Shown here in pieces: positions 50,641 through 62,589 of a stretch of DNA of 64,000 nucleotides. The stretch's first letter is position 1; every line of letters begins with the position of its first letter. Made by a program: the position numbers and the translations under genes. The DNA is from Odobenus rosmarus divergens (lineage: Eukaryota > Chordata > Mammalia > Carnivora > Odobenidae), in assembly GCF_000321225.1 (NCBI RefSeq), contig NW_004450267.1, forward strand, positions 6,990,601 through 7,054,600. The letters are read 5' to 3'. The notes beneath the pieces are model-generated. The model worked only from the letters and a program-made list of their open reading frames with translations, was not told the origin of the DNA and did no database searches.

Positions 50641-53600
50641 GTCATAAAGCCGAGCCTCTCTAGAGAGATTGTTTAAATCCTGCCAGTTTTATAGCTCAGT
50701 GTCCCCTTAGTTATCGCCTGTAGTTATTTGCCAGTATTAGCCACGACTCCTCTCTCATACCCCTTCCTCCCCCAACCCTGGTTTCACCAAATAGTAAGGT
50801 CTCGAAGACGGGGATCTTTATTCAATTCTTAACTAGCTTCATGGCATCTAGCACAGGACAATGTCAGAGCAACTTGCACAGGGGACCATAAAGCGCTTAA
50901 GCAGGTAATTGTTCATTACCTCTTCTGTCGGAACTGTCTGGCCTGGAGGAGGACGTGTGTTTATTCCCGTTAGCTCAGCTGCTTGGCAGGTAGTAGGAAG
51001 TGTACGGCAGATGAGGAAGGGAGGGAGGAGAGTAGAGGAGGATGAATTGCTCCGTATCAAGGTTATCCAGGAGGATAATTTTGCCAGCCAATCTGAAAAT
51101 CCAAGCGTATTTGGTCTTTACAAATAAATCCCTTAAAGTGGGGGAAATTCCCATTATGTGTAGAAGGCAATACTTGAAGGGAAATAACCCTTAAAACCTT
51201 AGGGCTCATGATGGTTACTCATTAAACCGATTCTGATTTCTATATTTCTATATTTTTAATGTCTATTTTCTTCGATGAGATTGTGCTGACCAGCCAGTGT
51301 GAAGAACCCATGTTTTTGAGACTTGTTTCTTATTTCAAATAAATGCAGTAAAATTTTGATGAAATAGAAGCCAAATGTTAAAACATTTTTGTTCCTACTG
51401 GCAAAGTAAGCTAGTCAAAACACTTCAATCTCTAACACTCTAGCTAATCGACATTTTACTCTGAATTAGTCTCATTTACACTTGAGGGGCGCCCGCAGAC
51501 CTTATCATGTGTGCATAGGCTAATCCAGACCGAAGAGCCCACACCATGATGCATAAATTTGTGAGATCCAGCTCACATGGCCTGACAATTTTCCAACAAA
51601 GCTAGCACCTGGAACACCAGAATGAAGTTAACAACACACACCTGAGACTTACTTGACTTTTTTTTTTTCTTTTTGGATAGAGAAAGGCCTTAGGCTACTT
51701 CTCCAGGCTACAAAATTGTTGCTTTCTTTCCAAAATGCGGGCCAAAAAGTGTTGTGATAATAACGTGCCATTTTCAACTTGTCAAAGGCCTTCATATATT
51801 TAGGGAAGAGGAAAAAATTACTCTTTCCTTTGAACAATGGTTTTAATTAGAAAGAAAAGAAAAAGACAACCAGAAAGAATATCTTTAGTATTGTATATTT
51901 ATAGGAATGCATAACTTGTGAGATGTACATTTTGGGAAGTTTCATCCATAACTTATAACATTTACTGTAGTAATAATAACAAGACAGCAGGTCATCACTT
52001 TACAACATTACACATGAGTGATTTTGACTTACAAATAAAATATTTACAACCTACCTTTACAAAATGACATTGTATGCATACAAAATGAACTGCAGAAAAA
52101 TTTAAAAATAATAAGACAACCAAAAACCCAGAAGATACACTTAAGGCAGACCAGCAAGACACTGAAATAATTAAGGCTGTGGAATTCTTCTGCACCTTGA
52201 AAATATAGAGCTATTTATCAATACTGTGAAGTGATTTTAAATCAATTGTTACAAGCCCGATGGAAGTATGTACTTATATGTATATGTGTAATGGTCCCTA
52301 TGGGGAAACCTATCCACTTATGGATAAGGCCCTTTATCTGAATGGCCAGAGAAGCCCACTCCAACTTGGTGGGGAGGGGGTCACTCAAAACCAAGAGGTG
52401 CCAGTGCAGTTTGCAAACCAACTATTAATAATTCAAACATAAAGATACTCCTGACCCTAGGTAAACAGCCTCAGCTATGGCCTCATTATGTTTCAGGCTT
52501 TGTTCATTTGGCTTTGTGGACTTCAAAGGACAGCAAACAATTCCCAAATGAGTAGACTGGAACTCCACCCATCAGCCCTAATGGTTTTGAATGGCCCTAA
52601 ACGGTTTTCCAGTAGAAAAATTGACCGACCTGGGCTGTCTTCAACTGGATAGATTTCTGCATATGAGCAATAACATATACATACATATTATACACTATAT
52701 ACATGTACAGGTGTACATATATCCATATTCCCCAACAGTTTGCACTTTGATCACTACCGTTCTCTGACTAGGATCTCATTCTGACGGTTATGTTTAGTTT
52801 TTCACAGTCTTCACATTTGTCCCAACTACTGGTGTTACTCACCTTCCCCATAGAGCAGGCTGGAGTTTGGCAGAAACAGAAGTAAAAGCACCAGGGTCAA
52901 AAAAATCAGACACAGATGACAGATATGGCTTAAGTTAGTAAGAGAAGATGTATGTTTTGTTAACTTCAAATTCATAACCAAAGTCTCTGAGATCATGGTA
53001 ACTGTCCCCATAATACTCCAGGATGTGGATTCATTTCTTGATAGAAGTCAGGCATTGATGCAACTCTTAATGCTAGCTCTCCCTGGGCTAGCAAATTGGC
53101 TTGCTTAAGTTGGGACGCTAGGAATTTTATTTGCACTTTTCCCCCACCACTCTCCCTTTTTTCAACTATCCTCAGCAATCTGAAGAAACAGTTGATCCTG
53201 ATTGTTTGAATAAAACTAAATCTGACCACATTTTAGAATCTCCCAGCAAACAGGCTGACAAGAAAACACAATAGCCTATGAGTATTTCAGGCTTTCACGA
53301 GTATTAATTTCAAGCTTTCCATAAATGTCCCTTAAAGATGAAAATTTGTCTTAGAGTAATTGCTTTTTCTTCTCCTCTAACTTCTACACATATGGAAAAA
53401 TGCAGAAATGCCTTTCATTGAAAATATGGCCTATGATATTTCTGTGTTCTATTTCTATATAGATTTCTCACATGAATAATATTACCTATTAAAAATGTCT
53501 AGTGCTATGGACAAATTTCAGCTCTTTTTCACCCTTTAGAATTAATGAAACAACTGAAATCCTTATAGGTTTTAGAAAATAAATATTAACACAGTAGCTT

Positions 53601-54211
53601 CCCTTTTCTTAGTGGAGTATTTATAAACCTTGTCTCTTCTAAACCCACCCCAGATTTAATTATTAATTTCCAAATGATCCCTAGACTTTAAATAGTAAAT
53701 AGAAAAGCCATAATGTAAATAAATCCATTGGAAGCCCACATGCTATGTTAGCCTAACCCAGACTCCACAGAGATGCTACACAGGAGAAAAAGGAATAAAG
53801 CCCACATTCCTCAAAACTGAAGAAGGGAGTGGTGAGTTTGCACTTTGCCTTACTACAGAGACCCCTAATGTTTGTAATATTTCCTCCTCTATCAAATTTG
53901 TGGGACAACGTTTTAGTTAATACACAGATATAACCACCATCTAGTTTATAATACCTTTGTTCCCTCATGTTCTCACAAATCTAAATTCCCATGCTCTTTC
54001 ACATAGGCAAGCAAACAAGGAATGACTAAATTCATTAAATCATGGAGAGTACGGGAAAGCAAATATGTTACTCCTGAAGCACCTAATTATCTTAAAAAGA
54101 AAAAAAAATCCAAGGTTTTCCCTCCAAAATCCAACAGTTCAATTCATTTCTACACCTGTGCATGCAATTTGCCTCTTATAATGGTTGCTGGTGAGATTCT
54201 GAAGAAGTGAG
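50641..54211. other. Intergenic DNA between KALRN and UMPS, nearly repeat-free
   Basis: This AT-rich sequence has no SINE or recognisable L1 and no supportable gene. Part of it may belong to a longer KALRN 3'UTR, for example if an ATTAAA-type signal near 51,841 is used. Confidence 0.5.
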
Positions 54212-54230
54212 TTGCGATATCAAACAATAC

Positions 54231-54236
54231 TTTATT
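54231..54236 (-). terminator. KALRN: Candidate distal KALRN polyadenylation signal
   Basis: TTTATT on + reads AATAAA on -, about 4 kb after the KALRN stop. It was chosen by position only. Confidence 0.35.
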
Positions 54237-54689
54237 CTCACTTCTGCCCTTCCAGTGAGGAAAGTGGCTGTTTGAGTTCTTCTCTGTCAATTTTTCCAGA
54301 GCATAAAACTTGAGAGGAGAGAGCAGCATCACCCTGGAGGGTGTCCTACTCTGGCTCCACCATCAGAAATACCAGAGAAAACAGTGTATTCACATAAGAC
54401 CATCAGCTCTCCTAACCTTTTTCTGTAGACAAGCTTTTAAATGATTGAAATTACAGGTTAAGACCAAATAACATTTAGACAAAGAGCACCTGGTACTTCC
54501 AATTAAAATCAATTTACAGAACTTAATCTCATGAGTTTGCAAATGGTATCCTAAAATATGGATATTGAAAACGCGGAATGTTCAAAGTTACTCTCAGTAA
54601 AATTCTTAGCACTGGCAGTGTGTAGCACTTTAAGAAAATCAAAATAGCCTTTAGACATCCCAACTATGCTATTTTTGCAACATTCCTAT

Positions 54690-54835
54690 GAGATTAAAGT
54701 CCCTCCTCCTCCCCCCCAATTCCCATTTTAACAATGGGGACATTTGGGACAGAAAAAAACAAAGACTTTCTGTAAGAAAGGACGAATCAGGAATAGCTGA
54801 GGTTGAAACTCAAGAATTCCTGGCCTCACCCTATA
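54690..54835 (-). repeat. MIR-like fragment, antisense
   Basis: 'cccattttaacaatggggac', 'gaatagctgaggttgaaactc' and 'gaattcctggcc' follow the reverse MIR core pattern. It is diverged. Confidence 0.45.
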
Positions 54836-56801
54836 TTCAGATGTTTTCATTTAAAAGATATTTTAACATAAAGAGAAAAAATGCTGCAGTATCAGTCAAT
54901 CTAAATACAATGAACTTCTTTATCTCCCATCCTCCCCTCTGAAAGGCACTACTATTTATAAAGGCTTTTTGAACGACAAAGCGGTGAAGCCAGCTTTTCC
55001 TCTGCTTCCTCTACTCCCCCAAGGGTGTTTATGGCTGTGAGAGTCCTGAAGGACACCTCCAACTTTACAATTTTTTTCCTAAAAATTTTCCCAACATTCA
55101 GCTCTAAGTGCATATAAATCTATTTAATTTGAAACAAATGTAAAAGATGCAGTAAATCATTATATCTTTAAAAAATTAGTATGAGTTGTCCCTGATCCTT
55201 TCCTTCTCTCTGCATCCCACCCTTACAAAACAAAACAAACCCCAAAACTCTATGCAATGAATATAAGCCAAGCAAGAAACTTACGAGTTTAACCAACATT
55301 AATTTTTCCCACTTCAACTGGAAGTTCACTCTCACTAATTCCTAGTTAAGTTTTGATTTCAAGAACTATGACGGTTATGGTGGAAGTGGAACATTTTCTC
55401 TTCTCCCCCTCTCTACCACAAAGTAATAAATATCTGCCAAAACAGGTACAAGAAACGTTTCTAATCCTTCTTCCCTCCCCATGGTTGCCCACAGAGCAAC
55501 CTCATGTACATTTCCCAGCCCCACCTTCGCGGATTCCTTGTTACTTCCAGCTGGCTAAAGAGAATTCTCGAAGCAGGACTGCTCTCTTACTCCTGTTGGG
55601 AGGGAGCAGGGGCTTTGCAGACAGGACACCTCTCTGTTAGTTCTCTTCGGTGACCAAGCTATATAAAATACACACCCTTTCTCCTGGAGCCTCTCTTAAA
55701 TTAATTCTACTCTAATGATTGTACTTTGGCTCTAGTTAACAGAATCATACCACTTTGCATTTCTAGGTCCCGCCTCTCCTGCCTCCTCACTTCCCCAACA
55801 TGTGTACTTGGGGGGGAGGGGAGATTCCGCACAACCGCACACCGGGGCCGTCCCTACTCTGATGGCAACGCTGGTATAAAAGCTTTGGCTCTAACATTCT
55901 GTCAGCTGCCTTCCCACAACACGAACGCTCTCCTGTGCCCTCTGTGCACCACCGTCCAAGGCCCTAAACTTCTCCAGCAGAAACTCAGCCCATCTCTTCC
56001 ATGGTCATAAAAACTCAACAGGACTCAGCAGGGAGTTCTTCAGTCATTGCACACAGTGGATGAAACAGACCTTGCCAAGCCACACTTGATGGGTATTTGG
56101 AATCGTCAGCACCTGCCCTCCGTCCTGTGACGAGCCCTAGGGACCAGGCCTTCTTCTTTTAGGCTCAATCTCACAATGAAGACATGTTTCCTTAAAAGGT
56201 TTTTTTTTTTTAGTAAATATGTTTTAAATTTTAAAATATCATATCAGATAGTATTAGTATATACATGTAGATTTAAATGGAGACTAGGGGGGGTCAGTCA
56301 GGGGTGGGCTCTGAGGGAGGGCGCCTTGGTGACCCAGGGCCATCTGAAGCTAGGAACCAAATATAGGTGGAATCAGTTTCCACGTATTTGGTTAATCCTA
56401 AAAATACGAAGTGCTATCTAGTCTTATTGCTTGTACTTCCTACTAATTGATTAATTAGTGGATGAGGAAGGTGACTCTGAAAGCAATGGAAATGAAAGAT
56501 GAGTATTTTTAATTTTACGTTTCCACTGTGGGAATAAGTGTTTTTATATATTAAAGTTCAGGCTTAGTGTCCACCATCCTTTTTCATTTAGATCAATTTG
56601 TAATTCTATTTATTCCTCATAAACCCTCTGCTTGCACTTCTGTGCCGCACGCTTTTAATTTTCTCAGTCCTATTATAGGAGAGAAGCAATGCCATTAAAC
56701 CTAATTTGAGGACAAACACTTGAGTTATAATTTTAAAATAATATTTGCATAATAGCAATTTTCAAAACCCATCCTAGAAAACAAAGGGTGGATCATGTAC
56801 C

Positions 56802-56835
<34 letters not shown>

Positions 56836-56844
56836 CACACACAC
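56802..56844. repeat. (CA)n microsatellite
   Basis: 'ccaacacacac...' is an uninterrupted CA run of about 30 bp followed by 'atgcacacacacac'. It is probably length-polymorphic. Confidence 0.93.
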
Positions 56845-58220
56845 AAAACAAAAAATCTTCCCCCAAAACAAAGAAAGAAAACAACCATGAAATGTCCAGA
56901 CTGAATTTTTTTTTCCACTAGCGGGGGGGAAAAGGGCAGATCATAATCACCTTGTGTGGAGAATACGCGCCAAAAAGCAGTGTTGGCCTCAAAGTGCAAT
57001 TAGTCCTTTTGGTCCAGGGAAATATCAGCGGCTAAGTGGAGATAGGTACGGCAATCACAGTTAAAATTCAATGCTCTGTCAGAGTGATGTATCAGATTTT
57101 ATTCCATGGCTTCAAAAAGGACTTGGGACCAGGCCTTTAAAGGCCTATATGGCTGCCTCCTTTTGGTAAGCACCCCTTAGCTTCCAGAAGGGGTTAGAAA
57201 TAAAGCAAGCCGACTTTCTGAGGACTACATTCTACGTCTGTAGAAGTCAGAAAGTGTTAACGTTGTTCATAGGAACCGTAGGAAAGGTTTCTATTTGCCC
57301 TTTTGTGTGAACCTGTTATATTCATTACCTAGTTCAAACCGAGTGTAGACATAAAAATAGCCCCACAACTCTTAACCATATTTGGACTTATTTCCTGGCA
57401 GGCTTTCCTGCCAGATTAACTCTGAGCTGCCAGTGAATTTGGGGGTAGTGTTTCATATACAGAACCTATGCTAATCAAATACTCGTGACTGAGAGAAAAA
57501 CCTCATTCACAGATTGCAAAAGGGTAACATTGCTTTCTCTTAATGCATGGGTTCTGGTAAAAGATTTCTATACAAGATTTATAAAATGCTCTAAAAAACT
57601 TGTCATCTAATTGTGCTTAGTCAAAACAATGTAATGCTTCGGTAAATAAATTACCATCTTAACTGGAGCACTCAAAATTACTTATGATTGATTTCATATA
57701 TACCTCTATATTATAAAACTCTGAAACCTGAATGGGATATACTTTACTGTATGTGTATATGTATCCTATTAAGAAACTATATCTAAGTAATCTAAACCAG
57801 AATAGTTGACATATGTGACATCTCTGTTAAATAGAACTTTTTTGCTTAAAATTTCAGCAGGGTTAGAAACCTTTTACACTCACTACCGTGAGCTTTAGCT
57901 TTGCCCATTTCACCACTCGTTTTGGAACACACTGTTAAAATTTTATAACGGCTCATATTCTTGGTATCCTTGCCCCCTCTCTTTAATGCTCTGGGTGACT
58001 CTTTGCATCTTTCTCTCTTCTATGACCTTCTGGAAAGCCCCTGGGTTGAGGGTAATTTCACTGCTGCCCAGACCCTGAATAGCCATGGACGCGGTTTAAG
58101 AGGTCCGTCTCTCAAGCCAGAGAACTGCGTGGAGCGAATGAACAGAATTATTTACAGACATTCAGTCTTGCTTTGGTTCACACTGCACTTCCATGTGGAA
58201 CCCCAAGGGCGAGGAGACGG

Positions 58221-58766
58221 CTACGTCCCTTGGTTTACCCGGTTGACAATGTAGCTCTTGACATTGGGGACAGGCCGCACGTCGTTCTGGTGCTTGCGGC
58301 GTTCTATGAAGCATGCCAGGCGGGAGGTGTCCAGGGGGATCTTGGAGTAGCTGCCGTTATGGGGCTGCAGCCAGGGATGCTGCAGGCACGTGGCTGCCGT
58401 GGGCCTCCTGCGGAAGTCTTCCTGTAGGATCACATTGATGAAGTCTCTGGCGGCGTTGCTCACGCCACAGAAGTATTCGTGTGGGAAGCTGAAGTCCACC
58501 CTGCACACATTGATACAGGTCTCCTCCTTACTCTCGTCCAAGAAGGGGGACACCCCACTCAGCATGACATATGTCAGAACCCCGATGCTCCAGATGTCTG
58601 TGCCCAGGGAGACGGGGATTCCTTGGATCACTTCTGGGGCAGCGAACTCGGGGTTGCCCAGCAGGTGGTGGATGTGGAAGTGCCCCGAGATCTGGACGGC
58701 ATCCTCCAGGTCGATGAGCTTCACCCGAGGCACTGGGATGCGTAGGTCAATGAGCAGGTTTTCGGG
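58221..58766 (-). CDS. KALRN: KALRN terminal coding exon (kinase C-lobe)
   Basis: The acceptor is ctcctcag. The 546-nt exon starts P-E-N-L-L-I-D-L, carries V-K-L-I-D-L-E-D-A, N-P-E-F-A-A-P-E-V-I and D-I-W-S-I-G-V-L-T-Y-V-M, and then R-R-R-P-T-A-A-T-C-L-Q-H-P-W-L, the conserved end of a kinase fold. It ends with a basic tail (F-I-E-R-R-K-H-Q) and a TAG stop. Confidence 0.96.
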   Translation of the reverse strand, partial: PENLLIDLRIPVPRVKLIDLEDAVQISGHFHIHHLLGNPEFAAPEVIQGIPVSLGTDIWSIGVLTYVMLSGVSPFLDESKEETCINVCRVDFSFPHEYFCGVSNAARDFINVILQEDFRRRPTAATCLQHPWLQPHNGSYSKIPLDTSRLACFIERRKHQNDVRPVPNVKSYIVNRVNQGT

Positions 58767-61700
58767 CTGAGGAGACCCAGGCGGGAGGGAGAAGAGAAGG
58801 CAAGTTCAGCTCTCTGTCTTGACTACCACTAGGACTCTGGGGGTTCAGACATGGTTCTGCTAGCCTTTGAAAAAGCCTATGGAGCATGAGAAATTGCCTA
58901 TGCAAAGTGGCCCGGGGGCCTTCAAACTAGACTAGATTCTGAGTTGGGGTAGCGTTTCAGAGAAGCTGTTTGACATTGAAAATCATGTCTTCTCAACTAC
59001 ACCTTGCTTCTGCATGGACTCAAAAAAAGAATGGATTACTCATTTTGGAAAACAGGGGCTTCTTTGGGAACATCATAAAAAATTGACATTTATTGGCTTC
59101 CTTCTAAAATGTTAGACGAGGCAGGAAAAGCTTCCCAACCTTCCCTCACCCCAGATGTCATGGTGACTCTTGGTGTGTTCTCATTAATTCCCGAATAACA
59201 CACTCGAATTGTGTGACGACCTAGTTCCTGTTTAATATTTGTCAGGATTCTAACCTAAGTCAATAAAATGAATCAGAATGGACCTCCCTCAAGGGTGATG
59301 ACTCGGCCATTTCCCTGCAAGGGCAGCTCTTTCTTATTACCTTTATGTCCAAATGGGCCACCCTACAGTTGTGGAGGTACTGCAGTGCTTCCATGATGTC
59401 TCGGATGTAGAAAGCAACTTTCTCCTCCATCAGCTCATCATGATTCATAAGGTAGTCTAAGAGCCGGCCATCATCCATCCTGAAAGGAGGGAGGAGACGG
59501 CCAAGGAAATACATTTGTAAAGAAGTAGAAAAATAAAACACAGACACATCGGTCAGAGCTCTAAAATCTCTCCTGCTCCCCCTTATAAAGGAAGATCGAT
59601 GTTGCCACACATGCATATTTTAGTTAGAGCCCAAAATCAATGTTCAGAACTAAAATTAATTAACTAATTTAAAAGTTACACATGTGATGTGCTCCACGGA
59701 AGAAACCTGCGTAACCTTAAGACACATTCTATGTTGTTAAAGTTAAAAACTGCTCACGAGGAAAAAGGTCTGACCCCCCCTTTAAGAGGCTAGATTGCAA
59801 AAGAGAGAAAGTCTTTGGAGAGAGAGAAAGAGAGAGAGAGCACTCTTTCTCAATATTCTGATGAACTGGAACCCGGTGGCTGCAAGGCCCTGCAAATATG
59901 TTTTGCAAATTGCTTTTATTTGTCAGTTTTTAGTTGGGGAAAATGGAAAGTGGGCAAAGTTTGTCCTTGGCAGTCTTGACCCTCTTTGGGATCCTTTGCC
60001 TTTTGAGCAATTTTCCAATCTTAAACACCGTGACTGAGAACATGGTAGGGGGAGCCAGCCAGATCCAGATTTGAATCCTGATTCTGCAACCTACAGGCTG
60101 GGGGTTTGGGACAAGTCATTTAAGCCCTGTGTTGGGATCTTCATCTTTAAACCGGGAGTAACAGTAACAGCAATACCACCTACTTCATTATGAGGGCTGT
60201 GCAAGAATCAAGTGAGACAATGAGGCATTTAAGCATAATTGATATAGCAGTCATAAGTGCTCAGTAAGTAGTAAGGATTTTCAGGCCCCCTGTGCCCTCT
60301 CTAGCATCTGGAGTGACCAGATGTCAGACTGCTATTCCAATGTGCACTGAGCTGTCAAAGGCACATCCCCGGGAAATGCTCAGGCAGAGCAGCTTGAACC
60401 AGAGGCAGAAACCATCTTTGAGCACAGCTGATCTCCCGCCACCCCAGCCAAGTTTCCATTCTCTTCTCTAGCGTGTTCCTTCCCCCTGGTCTCTTCTCCG
60501 AAGCCTAGGACCCGGCCAGGGGTGGGATGGGAGTGATGAGCGTGGAGTGGAGGGGGACTGGGTTTATGAGATGCACCCCCCTGCACTTCTTGCAGCGCTG
60601 CTCCAAGACCTGCAAGCCTTCGCACCAAGTTCACCCTCAGAGCTTTTGGGGAATGCAGATGCCTAGGCCCCATCCTAGCCGAGGCAATCAGAACCTCAGT
60701 TGCCTGGCAGAGAAAAGCTCTATCAGTGATTTGGGTGGCCACCAAAAGGGGGACCTCTGGTCACAGCACAACCAAGATTTAGCACAGGGTTTACCTCGGG
60801 CACTGCCTATCCACTCACCTTTCCTGAATCTCGAGTCCAACAAACACCTTCCTATGTTCTCACAGCAACCCTCTCCAAAACACGTGTTTCCTTCTCAGCA
60901 TTTACTATGTTCACTTGAAACCATTCACTTAGCCATCGGTCCTCCTCATCAGACTTTGAACTCCTCAAGGGCAAGAAGCACCCCTTCTTGTCTTTGTTCC
61001 TTCCAGCCTGGCCCAGGGCCACACAGCGGCTGGCACACAGGGAGTGCTCAGTAAACGTTTGCTGAACTAGCTCAATCCACTGTTCATCTCATTTAATCCC
61101 TGTAACATCTCTGAGAAGTGGAAATAATTCTTCAGACTTCACAGATGAGGACCCGAGGCCCAGGAATCTAAAGACCCTGCCCCAAATCCCAGAGCTGGGA
61201 TAAGAGCCCAGGCTCTTCATTCCAAGAATGGTTTCCTTTCCTTGCACTGTGGCAGCCTGGTAATCAGCACCTTCCCCTGGAATGAGGCAAGCTGGCAAAT
61301 CCGAAGGGGCCAAGGTTCTGGGTCCACCATATTACCTTGATATACAAGTGATAATACTTGTATAATCACCTGGTATTAGGTTCTAGAAGGCTGTTTGTAA
61401 GTGTATTTGTTAAATCCCAAGTGACAATTGACCTACTACTACACAGCTATATAAGAGATCACAAAAGAATTACAAATATTAATAGAGTTGGTTCTGTTTT
61501 CTCTTGTTTCTTTTCAACCAATTAAAAAAATGTAGCTGAAGATGTTTGCCCTTTGGCTGTCTTTTTTCCAACATAAATAAATGTATAGGTGACTGCCTCA
61601 AAGGCCCTCATCCACAAACACCTAGACAAACAAGCACCCAAGAGCCACAGTAAAATGACAGCTGAAAAGCTGTACGTGGAGGCGCTTCTCTTGTGAACAG

Positions 61701-62589
61701 AGGCTCCTGTGGAGACGTACACAGCACCGGTCTTGGGCGCAGGGTCATCAGCATGCATCAGATGACATCTCTATGAGGGCTCAATACTCCTGAGAGGACT
61801 TTGTTCTCTTTAGCCTCTGTTAGATCTCTGTGAACCACAGGACACGATCTCTGTTCTTAGCTTGGGGGAGGAGGGGGGAGAATGTGCTTTACTTGATGTG
61901 TTCTGGGGCCAAGTATATGGTTGCCTGAGTTCCTAGAAAATCCGGAATTAGTGGAATATTTTGAAGGTCAAGTTTCCACTTTAAAAGGAATTTCCTGGGT
62001 GGGAGACCATGGATGCCATGGCAGTGTATTGATGCTCAAACCCCTCTTTCATGTCAGGTCCACCCCTGTCAACAAGCCTATGGTCAATAAGCTCTTCCTA
62101 CACCCCTGTCCAGCCCAAGAGTCCATAAGAGAAAGAACATGAGAATCCAAGGGAGAGAAATATGGGTTCAAGTCCCAGCTTCTCCATTTCTTAGTGGTAA
62201 GGGCCTTCCTTATCCTTGATTTTTCTAATCTATAAATGGGAACCACATTTGTATAAAAAGGACGGGAGAATGCACGTGACATACAACACTTCGTACAGCC
62301 TAAGGCATTGTATAAAATGTAACTGCCATTGCCGGGGGACAATAAATAGCCCAAACAGCTGGAGACCCCCTGAGACGTCTGTACTTACAGTTCCAGAATC
62401 AGGATGTAGGACGTGGGGGACTCATAGGTGTCGTGGAGAGTGATGTACTGGGGGTGTTGCAGGTGCTGAAGCAGGGCAGCCTCGTGGGCAGCCTGCTCTT
62501 TTTTCTTCATTTTTTTGCTAACAAATTTCACAGCGACATCCTTGCGTGTGGCTTTGTGAATGCACTTCTTCACTATGGAGAAACGGCCT
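58221..62589 (-). CDS. KALRN: KALRN, kalirin, C-terminal kinase domain (last three coding exons joined)
   Basis: Kalirin is a neuronal Rho guanine-nucleotide exchange factor. Its longest isoform (kalirin-12 or Duet type) ends in a CaMK-like Ser/Thr kinase. Exons on the - strand are 62589-62389, 59479-59341 and 58766-58221 (886 nt, about 294 residues), in phase. Visible landmarks are part of the Gly loop (G-R-F-S-I-V), V-A-V-K with the ATP lysine, H-L-D-I-K-P-E-N (catalytic loop, L in place of the common R), D-L-E in place of D-F-G, a P-E-F-A-A-P-E activation-segment end, and D-I-W-S-I-G-V. The protein ends ...V-N-R-V-N-Q-G-T. The upstream spectrin, DH-PH, SH3, Ig and FN3 parts lie beyond the window. 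TRIO is the close paralogue, but the residues and synteny with UMPS favour KALRN. Confidence 0.94.
58767..59340 (-). other. KALRN: KALRN intron between the last two coding exons
   Basis: This 574-bp intron runs from gtaata to ctcctcag. No repeat is recognised. Confidence 0.85.
59341..59479 (-). CDS. KALRN: KALRN coding exon (kinase hinge to catalytic loop)
   Basis: This 139-nt exon encodes M-D-D-G-R-L-L-D-Y-L-M-N-H-D-E-L through Y-L-H-N-C-R-V-A-H-L-D-I-K. The exon boundary falls exactly between D-I-K and P-E-N of the catalytic loop. The acceptor is ctttcag and the donor gtaata. Confidence 0.96.
60045..60275 (+). repeat. MIR element, sense
   Basis: 'gatttgaatcctgattctgcaacct', 'gggacaagtcatttaagccc', 'acctacttcattatgagggc' and 'agtgctcagtaagtag' follow the MIR consensus from tRNA-like part to 3' end. 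Confidence 0.85.
61080..61255 (-). repeat. MIR element, antisense
   Basis: 'ctcatttaatccctgtaac', 'cttcacagatgaggacccgagg' and 'agagctgggataagagccc' are the reverse of the MIR core. Just upstream, 'ggcacacagggagtgctcagtaaacg' (61,033-61,058) is a second, sense MIR 3' end. Confidence 0.8.
62115..62325 (+). repeat. MIR element, sense, diverged
   Basis: 'gggttcaagtcccagcttctcc', 'cttatccttgatttttctaatctataaatggg' and 'ctaaggcattgtataa' fit the MIR pattern. Confidence 0.6.
62389..62589 (-). CDS. KALRN: KALRN coding exon (kinase N-lobe)
   Basis: This 201-nt exon encodes G-R-F-S-I-V-K-K-C-I-H-K-A-T, V-A-V-K-F-V-S-K-K (ATP-binding lysine), the alpha-C helix H-E-A-A-L-L-Q-H-L and Y-I-L-I-L-E-L at the hinge. 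The acceptor is ctttccag and the donor gtaagt. An alternative AG two bases downstream makes the 5' edge uncertain by 2 nt. Confidence 0.95.

Larger units (their letters stand above)
54212..58220 (-). other. KALRN: KALRN 3' untranslated region (extent inferred)
   Basis: It follows the stop codon and lacks SINEs and L1s over its whole length, as expected for a long 3'UTR. Candidate AATAAA signals on the - strand (TTTATT on +) lie at 57,098-57,103, 56,609-56,614 and 54,231-54,236. The last would leave about 3.8 kb to the UMPS start, close to the roughly 4-kb human KALRN-UMPS gap I recall. It contains a (CA)n tract and a MIR-like scrap near 54,690-54,835. Confidence 0.45.
59480..62388 (-). other. 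KALRN: KALRN intron with MIR elements
   Basis: This 2.9-kb intron runs from gtaagt to ctttcag. It has three MIR-like elements, a GA-rich stretch at about 59,803-59,843, and no carnivore SINE. Confidence 0.85.

Noticed and set aside
58390..58770. Open frames on the + strand opposite the last KALRN exon
   Set aside because: They are shadows of a conserved kinase exon on the - strand whose splice sites and motifs are clear.
60527..61054. 175-codon open frame, + strand
   Set aside because: It is intronic to KALRN on the opposite strand, overlaps MIR-like sequence at its end, and has no recognisable domain.
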